DNA from: Desulfosporosinus sp.
GTDB taxonomy: Bacteria > Bacillota > Desulfitobacteriia > Desulfitobacteriales > Desulfitobacteriaceae
Reading direction: 5' to 3'
NCBI GenBank assembly: GCA_003513495.1
Contig: DOPM01000014.1
Coordinates: forward strand, 1 to 40,391
Length of the DNA stretch: 40,391 bases
Below, in pieces: positions 5,737 through 14,457 of this stretch. The position numbers and the translations under genes are program-made. The notes beneath the pieces were generated by a model. It was given only the letters and a program-made list of their open reading frames with translations. It ran no database searches and was not told where the DNA came from. Each line of letters begins with the position of its first letter. Positions within the stretch are counted from its first letter, which is position 1.

Positions 5737-8211
5737 TTAAATGAATAAATTGACATTCGATTCTTCGGCCTCACCTAAGTAATAACCAACTCCACCAATC
5801 TTCACTCCATCTATAAGTTCTTTATGCCTTAAACCCATCACATCCATGGACATCGAACAGGCTATGATTTCTACGCCATTCTCTATGGCTGTCTTGATTA
5901 AATCTTCAAGGGAGCTTATATTTTTATTTTTCATGACCCTTCTGATTATTTTGCCTCCAAAGCCCATCATATTCATTTGGGACAGCTTAAGGTTTTTACT
6001 TCCTCTGGGCATCATTAAACCAAACATTCTATCAATGAAACCTTTCTTAACTCTTACCCTTTTAGGTTTTCTTAATATATTAAGTCCCCAGAACGTGAAA
6101 AACATAGTAACTTTTTTGCCCATGACTACTGCACCATTGGCGATGATAAAGGAAGCAAGTGCTTTATCTAGATCCCCACTAAATACTATGATTGTCTTAT
6201 TATCTCGTAACGCCTTATCTGACGAAAATGACCTATTTAGTTTACTGAATTCGGTGCCTTTTTTTATATAAGCTTGAATAAAACCTTTATCTTTTTGAAT
6301 ATCTAACAGCTGATTATTAGTGTTGATGCACCATGATTTAATGTCTTCAAAGAATCCTGGGTCGGAGGCAGTAACTTTAAGAACTTGACCATCCCTAAGT
6401 TGATCCATAGATGTTTTGACCTGAATCAGCGGCCCTGGACAACATAAGCCGCACGTATCGATGCTTTTATCATAATCATTCATCCTACTCTCTATCTCAC
6501 CTTTCACGACTTGTGTATCTGGATCTATAATAGGTCTAGTAGTTTTATCTAAATTGTCAATTATATCTGGTTTGGAGTCAGACAATGAGACACTTCTATA
6601 TCCTCCATCAATGTTTTTAACCGTATAACCCTTTTGAGTTAAAATTCTAGAAGCAATATAGCCTCTAAGTCCAACTTGACAATATTCAAGAATTTCTTTA
6701 CCTTTGTCTAGCTCTCCTATTCTTTCTCTAAGGCTATCAATCGGAATATTCACTGCTCCTTCAAGATGGCCATTATTAAATTCAGTATCCGTACGCACAT
6801 CTAACAACATCGTATTTTCTTTGTCATAAATCACTAGTTGCTCGGGCGTAAGAACATCCACTCTCCCAGCTAAAACATTTTCCGCAACATAACCTGCCAT
6901 ATTTACTGGATCCTTTGCCGAAGAAAAAGGTGGCGCGTAGCAAAGCTCCAACTCGGTCAAATCTTTGATAGTTCCATCTAGTCTAATAACCGTTGCTATA
7001 ACGTCAATTCTCTTGTCCACGCCAACATAACCAACGCCTTGAGCACCTAATAGTTTACCTTCCACATTAAAAATAAGCTTTAAGGTCATCGGAAGTGATC
7101 CTGGGTAATATGAGGCATGTGATTCGGGATGTACGGTAATGACTTTATAAGGGAGATTTAATCGATTTAACGTTCGCTCATTATTACCAGTCCCAGCCGC
7201 TGTTATTCCAAAAACCTTGATGATTGATGTACCTAAAGTCCCCTTATAAACGGAGCTTAAACCTGCTATATTATCGGCTGCTATTCTACCTTGTTTATTT
7301 GCAGGTCCTGCTAATGGAATTGACGTCTTTTGCTTGTTTACAAAATCAACGACTTCGATAGCATCTCCTACTGCATATACATTAGCAACATTCGTTTGCA
7401 TTTTTTCATCAACTAGAATATGGCCCTTTACCCCAAGCGATAGTCCACTATCCCTTAAAAACTCGGTATCAGGAACAACCCCTATGGCTAATATCACAAG
7501 GTCTGCACTTAATTTCTTACCACTATTTAAGGCTATTTCAACGCAGCTTTCCTCATCCTTAAATGCCTTTACCCTATCATTTAACATTAATCTAATACCA
7601 TTGTCTGTGATTTCCTTTTCTACCAATGCAACGATATCCGAATCAAAAGGGGCTAGAATATGTGGTGCCGCCTCGACCAAAGTAACATCAAGACCTCTTT
7701 GCCTTAAATTTTCAGCCATTTCTACCCCAACATAGCCCCCACCAATAACTACAGCCTCATTAACACCTTTTTTGTCCACGTAGGCTTTTATTTGATCGGT
7801 ATCTGGTATATTTCGTAACGTAAAAATCCTTGGACTGTCTATACCTTCGATATTGGGTCTAAGTGCTTTAGCTCCCGGGGATAAAACTATGTAATCGTAC
7901 GATTCTTCATAAACATTTTCTTTACTTCTTATATGGGCTACTTTTTTATGTGTATCCAGTGCAATAACTTCACTATTAATCCTTACATGGATATTGAAAC
8001 GGCCTTTCAAACTTTCGGGAGTTTGAACTATAAGCTTCTCTCTTTCTTTGATCGTTTCACCTATGAAATAAGGCAAACCACAATTTGCAAAGGATATATA
8101 CTCATCCCTTTCAAACATGATAATTTCAGCAGTTTCGTCGAGTCTTCGTAGTCTTGCTGCTGCAGACGCTCCGCCAGCTACACCGCCTACAATCAAAACC
8201 TTTTTACTCAC
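5737..8211 (-). CDS. CoA-disulfide/persulfide reductase fused to rhodanese, TusA and DsrE-like domains
   Basis: 824 residues from GTG 8211, chosen because GGGAGGG lies 6 nt upstream. Residues 1-450 form an FAD/NAD(P)H disulfide reductase (VLIVGGVAGGASAAARLRR at the N-terminus) with the single redox Cys of the CoADR/Npsr family in SFANCGLPYF (Cys44). A rhodanese domain follows (about 455-550, active-site loop CQVGLRG near Cys511). A TusA/SirA module has CGLCCPGPL with the CPxP Cys near 591. A C-terminal DsrE/peroxiredoxin-like domain (about 655-824) has a Cys in IIACSMSMDV. In relatives these parts reduce CoA-disulfides or persulfides and pass sulfane sulfur along. Carrying all four on one chain suggests a complete sulfur relay for S0, polysulfide or thiol-stress handling. 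Transcribed alone, convergent with the Csp-type gene. Confidence 0.9.
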   Translation of the reverse strand: MSKKVLIVGGVAGGASAAARLRRLDETAEIIMFERDEYISFANCGLPYFIGETIKEREKLIVQTPESLKGRFNIHVRINSEVIALDTHKKVAHIRSKENVYEESYDYIVLSPGAKALRPNIEGIDSPRIFTLRNIPDTDQIKAYVDKKGVNEAVVIGGGYVGVEMAENLRQRGLDVTLVEAAPHILAPFDSDIVALVEKEITDNGIRLMLNDRVKAFKDEESCVEIALNSGKKLSADLVILAIGVVPDTEFLRDSGLSLGVKGHILVDEKMQTNVANVYAVGDAIEVVDFVNKQKTSIPLAGPANKQGRIAADNIAGLSSVYKGTLGTSIIKVFGITAAGTGNNERTLNRLNLPYKVITVHPESHASYYPGSLPMTLKLIFNVEGKLLGAQGVGYVGVDKRIDVIATVIRLDGTIKDLTELELCYAPPFSSAKDPVNMAGYVAENVLAGRVDVLTPEQLVIYDKENTMLLDVRTDTEFNNGHLEGAVNIPIDSLRERIGELDKGKEILEYCQVGLRGYIASRILTQKGYTVKNIDGGYRSVSLSDSKPDIIDNLDKTTRPIIDPDTQVVKGEIESRMNDYDKSIDTCGLCCPGPLIQVKTSMDQLRDGQVLKVTASDPGFFEDIKSWCINTNNQLLDIQKDKGFIQAYIKKGTEFSKLNRSFSSDKALRDNKTIIVFSGDLDKALASFIIANGAVVMGKKVTMFFTFWGLNILRKPKRVRVKKGFIDRMFGLMMPRGSKNLKLSQMNMMGFGGKIIRRVMKNKNISSLEDLIKTAIENGVEIIACSMSMDVMGLRHKELIDGVKIGGVGYYLGEAEESNVNLFI

Positions 8212-8351
8212 AACAAGCCCTCCCCCATATAATTGATGACTCTCGATAGAATGACTCATTAAGCTTCATTATTATGAGGGTATCTTGCCCAGTTCGTGCC
8301 TTTACATTCCGGTGAAAGGAGTCGGTATAAGGTCGTAAGAGGATTGGCACT

Positions 8352-8815
8352 AACCAAGTCAACGTATAGGGTGAACAAATAGAACTCCTCGATGAAATGC
8401 ATGGAATAGGCAGACGTAGCGTAGAACGCATCATAGCAGAGTCATGGACAGAGATAGTGCCTCAATGCAACGAAAGTGCCGGTAAGAAAAAAAGTACGAG
8501 TATTCGTAAAGGAAATAAATTCTTGAAAGCAACCATCTTAGAATGTGCTAGAGCCTCAATACGGCATAAGGGCAGTTATTTTTATGCGAAATATTGTAAG
8601 ATTCCTGCAAGGCGAGGGGCAACAGAGCATTGTATGCGGTTGCATACAGTATGGTCATAGCCATTTACCATATCTTGAAGGACAAAAAGTACTTTATTGA
8701 TTTGGGTTTCAGAAATAAAAGCCCATCCAAAATCGGACAGGCTTGTTTGTGTGCTTTCTTAAGGAGCTACCTTGAATGTTTTCAGGGCAGCCCCCTTGGT
8801 TTTAATTTAACGTGA
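8352..8815 (+). pseudogene. IS110-family transposase remnant (C-terminal part, frameshifted)
   Basis: Reading from 8352 gives EQIELLDEMHGIGRRSVERI, then a gap of roughly 15 expected residues, then ESAGKKKSTSIRKGNKFLKA, which is the Transposase_20 block of IS110 elements. At about 8630 the frame changes and continues as AIAYHILKDKKY-type sequence (IAIYHILKDKKYFIDLGF), the normal IS110 C-terminus. The N-terminal DEDD part is missing. It is a dead fragment between the CoADR fusion and ftsH. The 8260-8350 stretch shows nothing else. Confidence 0.8.
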
Positions 8816-10624
8816 AAGTATTTCCGCGAATTCTTCTCCTGTAATGGTTTCCTTATGCAATAAATAACGCGCCAGCTCGTGCATCTTATCGGTATTTTCT
8901 TTCAAAATACTGATGGCCTTTTTATGAGCACTTTTAATGATAGCGAGCACTTCATCATCAATCTTTGCCGCTGTTTCAGAGGAACAAGTAAGGGAAGTAT
9001 CGCCTCCAAGGTAGGGGTTATTTACAGTCTCTAGTGCCATCATATCAAAGTTTTCGCTCATACCCAGCCTGGTGACCATCGACCGTGCAATCCTAGTGGC
9101 CTGTTCGATATCATTAGATGCGCCTGAGGTAAACGTACCAAAGACCAACTCCTCAGCAGCGCGTCCTCCGGCAAAGGTAGCAATCTTATTGAACGCCTCT
9201 TCCTTGTTCATCAGCACACGATCGCCTTCTTCAACCTGCATGGTGTAGCCAAGCGCACCCGATGTTCTTGGAATGATGGTGATTTTATGCACAGGAGCCG
9301 AATTAGTTTGCTTAGCAGCAACCAGAGCATGACCAATTTCGTGATAAGCAATGATCTCTTTTTCCTTGTGAGAAATTACCGCGCCCTTACGTTGATAACC
9401 TGCAAGCACAACCTCAACAGATTCCTCTAAGTCATCCTGTTCGACACGTATTCTACCATATTTAACCGCTCGCAGTGCCCCTTCATTAATGATATTGGCC
9501 AAATCGGCACCTGAAGCACCTGAGGTTGCTCGTGCAATAGCCTTAAAATCAATATTATCTTCCATTTTGATCGTCTGGGCGTGAACTTTTAAAATTGCCT
9601 CACGCCCTGCAAGATCAGGAAGCTCAACCGGGATTCGGCGGTCAAACCTACCCGGACGGAGCAGTGCTTTATCTAAAGTTTCGGGGCGATTGGTAGCAGC
9701 GAGTATAACCACACCTTTTTTACCATCGAAACCGTCCATTTCAGTGAGTAGCTGGTTAAGAGTCTGTTCACGTTCGTCGTTTCCTCCGATTCCGCCATTA
9801 CCACGTTTTTTGCCGATAGTATCAATCTCGTCAATAAATACGATACAGGGAGCTTTTTCGTTCGCTTGCTTAAATAGATCACGTACTTTAGCAGCACCCA
9901 TACCCACAAACATTTCTACAAACTCAGAGCCTGAAATCGAAAAGAAGGGAACTCTTGCTTCTCCTGCGATAGCCTTCGCTAATAGAGTTTTACCTGTTCC
10001 AGGAGGGCCTACAAGCAATGCGCCCTTAGGTAGACTTGCACCAATTTCAGAATACTTCTTGGGGTTGTGAAGAAAATCGACAATCTCAGCGAGTGCCTCT
10101 TTCGATTCGTCCTGGCCAGCTACATCGGCAAAGGTTTTGCCAGTCTGTGCCTGAACATAGATTTTAGCATTGCTTTTACCGAACGACATAGCTTTCATGC
10201 CGCCCATACGTTTTTGCATCTGACTTATTAACAGCTGTCCTATTCCAATAAAGAGAACTAGAGGCAGAATCCATGTCATAAGGAAACTATACAGAAAGGA
10301 ATGCTCTTTCGGAATGACCTGAGAGAATTCTACACCCGCACTGTGTAGACGATTAACTAGATCCGGATCGTTGATAGTTCCTGTGGAATATGAGCTGTCC
10401 TGTTCAGTTTCGTCTTTGGCAGTAAAAATAATTTGAGTATCCTGAATTTCAACCTTACTCACAGCTCCTCGTCCTACTTGGTTAAGAAAGGTACTGTAGT
10501 CAACCTGGGTGACCTGTTGCTCCAATAATGTTGGAAATACAAATGAATCGAGTAGCATCAGAATCATCATTGCGACCACAGAATAATAGATTAAAGATTT
10601 CGCTGGCTTTTTTGTTTTATCCAT
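8807..10624 (-). CDS. ftsH: ATP-dependent zinc metalloprotease FtsH
   Basis: 605 residues, ATG start. Two N-terminal membrane helices (about 11-32 and 108-128) flank an extracytoplasmic domain. The AAA+ module has Walker A GPPGTGKT (near 205), Walker B IVFIDEID and the second region of homology (ATNRPETLDKALLRPGRFDRR). The zinc site is HEIGH (near 430), with a third ligand expected in GASNDIEQAT. FtsH degrades misassembled membrane proteins and selected regulators. HEIGH in place of the common HEAGH is a tolerated variant. It is not next to tilS/hpt, its usual Firmicute neighbours, so it may be a second copy. It starts 90 nt after the exported protein gene at 10714-11199 and could be read from the same box A promoter, which would make it part of an envelope-stress response. 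Confidence 0.93.
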   Translation of the reverse strand: MDKTKKPAKSLIYYSVVAMMILMLLDSFVFPTLLEQQVTQVDYSTFLNQVGRGAVSKVEIQDTQIIFTAKDETEQDSSYSTGTINDPDLVNRLHSAGVEFSQVIPKEHSFLYSFLMTWILPLVLFIGIGQLLISQMQKRMGGMKAMSFGKSNAKIYVQAQTGKTFADVAGQDESKEALAEIVDFLHNPKKYSEIGASLPKGALLVGPPGTGKTLLAKAIAGEARVPFFSISGSEFVEMFVGMGAAKVRDLFKQANEKAPCIVFIDEIDTIGKKRGNGGIGGNDEREQTLNQLLTEMDGFDGKKGVVILAATNRPETLDKALLRPGRFDRRIPVELPDLAGREAILKVHAQTIKMEDNIDFKAIARATSGASGADLANIINEGALRAVKYGRIRVEQDDLEESVEVVLAGYQRKGAVISHKEKEIIAYHEIGHALVAAKQTNSAPVHKITIIPRTSGALGYTMQVEEGDRVLMNKEEAFNKIATFAGGRAAEELVFGTFTSGASNDIEQATRIARSMVTRLGMSENFDMMALETVNNPYLGGDTSLTCSSETAAKIDDEVLAIIKSAHKKAISILKENTDKMHELARYLLHKETITGEEFAEILSR

Positions 10625-10713
10625 AATCTTTCACTCCATTTATAATTGTCTCATTAGATCATACTCTTTAAATCCCCAACAGTAATCGATAAAGGTGCCC
10701 GTCAAGCCTCCTA

Positions 10714-11199
10714 TTATTTGAACTTCCACATGAAATTCCGTGTTGGTGTATCATAAACATTGCTGACGCTCAAGGTCATTATGCTTCCTGCAGTTGCCTT
10801 AGTAAATTCCGGACTTTCGACTTGCAATTCAGCGGATGAATGATGACCAGAGCCATTCTTCTCCAAAACTTGAACTTTAACAGGAATTTCTTTGTTATCT
10901 AACTGAACTCTAACATTTTGTAGAAAATCAAAATTATCGACATCTACGGCGTGATTATTAATACCTATTAAAAACCGCTGAGAAGAGATTTTATCTTGCT
11001 TTTCCCACTGTACGCTGACCTGTAGTCCTTCCCAATCATCAATAATTGGTTCGGTATACTCCTTCGGAGGGTTTTCACTAGAATTGTTAGATGCTATGGT
11101 CACTCCATCAGACGTCAATTGTTCTGCTGCACTTAGACCCCAATAGCCACCCCCAACTAGCAGTAGAGTTAACATTCCCATGATTACTTTTGTTTTCAA
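10714..11199 (-). CDS. Membrane-anchored exported protein of unknown function
   Basis: About 161 residues from TTG 11199, chosen because AAGGAGGAAG lies just upstream. The start KTKVIMGMLTLLLVGGGYWG is a signal peptide or single N-terminal anchor. The rest is extracytoplasmic, with an Asn/Ser/Pro-rich linker followed by a probable beta-rich domain (residues 50-161, with DDWEGLQVSVQW, VRVQLDNKEIPVKVQVLE, SVSNVYDTP and C-terminal NFMWKFK). There are no Cys and only a few His (including HH in GSGHHSSAE). I do not recognise the family. Its promoter has box A, so it belongs to the proposed metal/envelope regulon, and it lies directly before ftsH. Confidence 0.75.
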   Translation of the reverse strand: MKTKVIMGMLTLLLVGGGYWGLSAAEQLTSDGVTIASNNSSENPPKEYTEPIIDDWEGLQVSVQWEKQDKISSQRFLIGINNHAVDVDNFDFLQNVRVQLDNKEIPVKVQVLEKNGSGHHSSAELQVESPEFTKATAGSIMTLSVSNVYDTPTRNFMWKFK

Positions 11200-11313
11200 A
11201 GGGTCTTCCTCCTTACAATACACTATCCTAACTTATTCTGGAAAATAGGAAGGCTTCCAAAGGAAGCCTTCCATAAAGAGGAGAGAAAATGAGAAAAGAT
11301 ATTAACAAAACTA

Positions 11314-11367
11314 AATATATATCATTTATATAAAGAACCTATGAATTAAATGTGAATATCTAGTGAA
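11314..11367 (-). promoter_or_regulatory. Box A promoter 3 (minus strand)
   Basis: On the minus strand: TTCACTA (11367-11361), TTCACAT (11356-11350), TTCATAG (11345-11339), 11-bp period. After exactly 19 nt comes the -10 TATATT (11319-11314). A weak fourth heptamer, TTTATAT, sits in the spacer. It points at the exported protein gene 10714-11199 and possibly ftsH. Confidence 0.75.
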
Positions 11368-11385
11368 CTCTAGTGTGGGTAATAC

Positions 11386-13008
11386 CTAAAAACAAGCTAA
11401 TTTGCTTGGAGATTCTATATAGGGATTAAGAAGTTCCTGAAAGGTTTCAGTTCCGAGCCTTGAAACAAAATCATTGAATGACTCTTGGAAATGTCGCTTT
11501 GTTTTGTAAAAGTTGATAAAGTCCTCTAGAACCTGGTAAACTCTGTCGGAGGGGATCGCGCCTTGGAGCGTGGTTGCAAATCCTGCACTCATTTCGAGGC
11601 TTCCCCCAATGGAAAGTTCAAATTTCTCGACGGCCTCACCATTCAACTTCCCTATTGTGCCTCTTAATCCAATATCAGCAATTTGTAATTGACCACAAGA
11701 ATTAGGACAGCCATTTACATGGATTCGAAGTGGAGTATCTAACTCAACCCTCTTATCGAGAGTTTCTGCCAATCTTAAAGCAAACTCTTTTGTTTCAACC
11801 AAAGCTAAATTGCAGAACTCCTTTCCAGTACAGGAAACAGTGTATCCCACAAAGGGCTTTGGATTAGGTGTTAAACGTCGGATAACCTTTTCAGCTAGAA
11901 GGGCCTCAATATTTTCGGTTGGTATATTAGCAAGTATTAGATTTTTCGATAGACAGGTCCGAATAGAACCATCCCCGTACTTATCAGCACATTGCGCAAC
12001 TTCAAGTAGATCTTCAACAGATATCCGACCTAGAGGTACAGACAAACCCACATAGTTGAGACCTGATTGTTTTTGAGGATGAATACCGTAAAAATATCCC
12101 GCATTCCAGCCGCGAGTTAAGTTAATTCCACCGGTCTCAAGAGGGCCAGTTAGTTTCAAAAGTTCTGTTTCAAATTTTGCCTTTCCCCAATCCGCCAAGA
12201 GAAATTTAAGCCTCGCGTGGCGACGATTCTTTCTATACCCATAATCTCTAAAAAGAGTTGTCACAGCAATTGAAACGTTTAACACTTCATGGGGATGTAC
12301 AAACAGATCCAACTTCTGGGCAAGATAGGGCTGTGCTGATAAACCGCCGCCCACATAAACATGAAAACCGTAACGATCATTTTTGCCATCTTTATTAATC
12401 GCGGGTGTAAATGCTAGATCGTTGATCTGGGCATGTCCAACATTATAAACATTTGCTGAGATCGAGATTTTGAACTTCCTCGGGAGATTTGAAAACTCCC
12501 TGTTTCCCTGAAAATAGTCGGAAACCTCCTGTACAAGCTCCCGAGTATCGAGCGTTTCATTCGGATCTATTCCCGCAAGTGGATTCCCTATGATTGTTCG
12601 AGGACAGTCTCCTTCGGCCCCGATGGTTTGCAAGCCAACTTTATTCAAGATGTTCATAACCATAGGGATAGTTTCTATCGTAAGCCAATGTAACTGGAAT
12701 GCTTGACGAGTTGTCAAATCAAGAATTCCTCGACCATAATCTTTCGCGATTGTTGCTAAGACACGGGCTTGATCAGAATTCATAACTCCACTGGGGATTT
12801 TCACTCTCATTAGAAAGTATCCTGCATTCCGTTTTTGAACATTGACTCCTGCCCACTTTAAGAGATTACGGTCTTTAAGATCAATGGATTCAAACCCGGA
12901 TTTTTGGTACTTCGGAAGTCTTTCAACAATATCTAAGCCATCATTTACTAGCTTTAGTTTTTCAAAGCCGTTGAGTTCATTATAGTTCGTTGTCCATACT
13001 TTATTCAA
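11386..13008 (-). CDS. Siroheme nitrite/sulfite reductase (ferredoxin-type, assimilatory)
   Basis: About 540 residues from TTG 13008, preceded by GGGGGT. It has two ferredoxin-like half domains and two catalytic halves of the nitrite/sulfite reductase family. The siroheme/[4Fe-4S] cysteines are visible as CTGKEFC (Cx5C) and NGCPNSC (Cx3C). Basic substrate-site regions include LTTRQAFQLHW and CPRTIIGNP. Length and motif layout fit the single-chain ferredoxin-dependent enzymes (NirA/Sir type) rather than dissimilatory DsrAB. Nitrite versus sulfite cannot be decided from sequence alone. It ends with a short extension PSKLACF. It appears monocistronic. The A/T-rich 13009-13260 stretch upstream must hold its promoter, but I see no clear box A. 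Confidence 0.88.
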   Translation of the reverse strand: MNKVWTTNYNELNGFEKLKLVNDGLDIVERLPKYQKSGFESIDLKDRNLLKWAGVNVQKRNAGYFLMRVKIPSGVMNSDQARVLATIAKDYGRGILDLTTRQAFQLHWLTIETIPMVMNILNKVGLQTIGAEGDCPRTIIGNPLAGIDPNETLDTRELVQEVSDYFQGNREFSNLPRKFKISISANVYNVGHAQINDLAFTPAINKDGKNDRYGFHVYVGGGLSAQPYLAQKLDLFVHPHEVLNVSIAVTTLFRDYGYRKNRRHARLKFLLADWGKAKFETELLKLTGPLETGGINLTRGWNAGYFYGIHPQKQSGLNYVGLSVPLGRISVEDLLEVAQCADKYGDGSIRTCLSKNLILANIPTENIEALLAEKVIRRLTPNPKPFVGYTVSCTGKEFCNLALVETKEFALRLAETLDKRVELDTPLRIHVNGCPNSCGQLQIADIGLRGTIGKLNGEAVEKFELSIGGSLEMSAGFATTLQGAIPSDRVYQVLEDFINFYKTKRHFQESFNDFVSRLGTETFQELLNPYIESPSKLACF

Positions 13009-13264
13009 AACAATACCCCCTAAACATAGCAAATTACTTGGATATAAATATACAATCAAGGATACTATAACTATGAATATTTGTCTAGACGTTTTAACTT
13101 AGATAGGTATTTAGTTATTAACACATTTATAATTGGTTATATAATTTCATTGTCGAATTTACGAGAAAAGGTTGACCTAAAAGCTTTAGTGGCTAATTAA
13201 TTCCGTATTCTGATATGTTATTCATAATAAAGTTATAGTAACTTTAATCGTACCTGTCTAAAAT

Positions 13265-13319
13265 AAGGGCAGTCTCAAAATAGAAACGGATTTAGTTTCT
13301 ATAATTGAGACTGCCCCTT
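13265..13319. terminator. Strong hairpin between the diguanylate cyclase and the siroheme reductase
   Basis: GGGCAGTCTCAA (13267-13278) pairs perfectly with TTGAGACTGCCC (13305-13316), and inner ATAGAAAC pairs with GTTTCTAT. On the minus strand it is followed by a T-rich run, so it terminates the GGDEF gene. Confidence 0.75.
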
Positions 13320-13354
13320 CTACTTAAACTGACTCTGTTTATCAATTTCTAAAA

Positions 13355-14035
13355 TCAAAAACACACCGTACGGTTTTTTCCTGATTTTTTTGCAAGCAAT
13401 AGTGCAGCATCCGATTTCTCGATTATATCCTGTACAGATTCTCCATCTGTCGGACAACTTGCTACCCCTAGAGAAATTGTTATCTGTGGATATAGGTTAT
13501 TATTTATTTCACTAACTCGGGTGCGTATATTTTCTGCAATTTCCTTAGCAATCTTTTTAGGGCAATTCTTTAGTAATACCACAATTTCCTCTCCGCCATA
13601 TCGGTACGCTCTATCCTCGGTTCGTACTGTTCTTTTAACTGTTTCACTGACTTTACGAAGAACAGTATCACCTATTTTATGGCCATATTGATTATTAAAA
13701 ACACGAAAATTATCTATGTCGATAAAGATCACAGAATAAATCGGTACGTCTAATTTTTCTAATTCTAAATTGAACGCCCTACGATTATATAAACCCGTTA
13801 GATTGTCAATAAAAAGCTTGGACTTCAACATCTCTGAGTGATTTTTTAGTTCAGTGTATTTGTAGAAATACCAGTGTGCAAATAGAAAATTTAACATTCC
13901 GAATCCGAGACCCAATATAATACTCTGAGCTAATAGACTATTAAAAAGTGACATTGAGATTTTATGAAAAATCAATGCATACAGAATACCAATGCCAGTC
14001 ATTCCACCGAATAAACCTAGTTTGAATAGGCTCAT
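13355..14035 (-). CDS. Membrane-bound diguanylate cyclase (GGDEF protein)
   Basis: About 226 residues. ATG 14035 is preferred over ATG 14041 because GGAGG abuts the earlier codon. Two N-terminal membrane helices (about 5-25 and 33-57) lead to a short linker and one GGDEF domain (about 75-226). The active-site motif is GGEEI in RYGGEEIVVLL, a functional-looking variant of GGDEF. RTED, five residues before it, is a textbook RxxD inhibitory site, so feedback by c-di-GMP is likely. There is no recognisable sensor domain beyond the helices. It makes c-di-GMP from GTP at the membrane. Monocistronic on the minus strand. Confidence 0.9.
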   Translation of the reverse strand: MSLFKLGLFGGMTGIGILYALIFHKISMSLFNSLLAQSIILGLGFGMLNFLFAHWYFYKYTELKNHSEMLKSKLFIDNLTGLYNRRAFNLELEKLDVPIYSVIFIDIDNFRVFNNQYGHKIGDTVLRKVSETVKRTVRTEDRAYRYGGEEIVVLLKNCPKKIAKEIAENIRTRVSEINNNLYPQITISLGVASCPTDGESVQDIIEKSDAALLLAKKSGKNRTVCF

Positions 14036-14129
14036 CCTCATCCTCCTTTACACTTCATTCTCATTTTATTTCAGTATTTATGGTAAATGGTTTACTTGAT
14101 ATTTCACGCTCTGTCCAAGATTCGATATA

Positions 14130-14213
14130 CCAGGCTCATTGCGATACCAGCGTTCGCGGGAACATCGAATGACGAAGAGACAAAACCTGGCCAAATGCGT
14201 CCTTTATGGCGTG
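14130..14213 (+). pseudogene. Fragment of a Met-rich exported protein gene
   Basis: About 84 bp closely match the signal-peptide region of the intact gene at 25158-25598 (compare 25216-25300). Shared runs include CTCATTGCGATACCAGCGTT and ACATCGAATGACGAAG. Frame and start are lost. It is an orphan duplicate, pointing to past expansion of this gene family. Confidence 0.8.
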
Positions 14214-14270
14214 AGTTGTGACATTTAAATCTCTAATTTAATAGATTTTCGTACAAGTATCGGAAATTTC

Positions 14271-14321
14271 AAGGGGTACCCTGTGAAAAAGGTTTATCAT
14301 AGAATTTCTTAACCTACCCCT
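14271..14321 (+). other. Nested inverted repeat upstream of the Met-rich gene
   Basis: AGGGGTA (14272-14278) pairs with TACCCCT (14315-14321), and an inner GGTT pairs with AACC. No T run follows, so it is not a terminator. It could be a folded mRNA leader. The 14042-14457 gap otherwise holds the Met-rich remnant, this structure and a possible leader ORF. Confidence 0.4.
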
Positions 14322-14375
14322 CGATAATTAAACAGGTGGACGAATATATTGGTGATCCAGGAGGTGAACGCTAGA

Positions 14376-14450
14376 TTGAAAGAATCTCAAATTGGTTCCG
14401 TATTAGATCTATCAAGGAAATACCAATATATGTATTTTGAAAGGATTTGA
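14376..14450 (+). CDS. Possible 24-residue leader peptide
   Basis: TTG start 8-9 nt after a strong AGGAGGTG. It encodes KESQIGSVLDLSRKYQYMYF plus three residues and stops 7 nt before the Met-rich gene start. The strong ribosome site is the main support. The long spacing of the next gene's own site suggests translational coupling. No homology is claimed. Confidence 0.35.
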   Translation: MKESQIGSVLDLSRKYQYMYFERI

Positions 14451-14457
14451 ACGAATT

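Noticed and set aside
11386..13008. Dissimilatory sulfite reductase subunit
   Set aside because: Single chain of about 540 residues with Cx5C/Cx3C in the assimilatory arrangement, no dsrB or ferredoxin-domain insertion and no dsrD/dsrC beside it.
14057..14109. Weak TTCATTC/TTTATTT and TTCACGC matches before the Met-rich gene at 14458
   Set aside because: Repeats degenerate quickly and no -10 falls at the fixed spacing. It may be a ruined box A that travelled with the 14130 fossil, but this cannot be supported.
14271..14283. GGGGTACCC as a CsoR operator
   Set aside because: It lacks the A/T flanks and spacing of the csoR-proximal dyad and no promoter is overlapped. The wider nested inverted repeat explains it as well.
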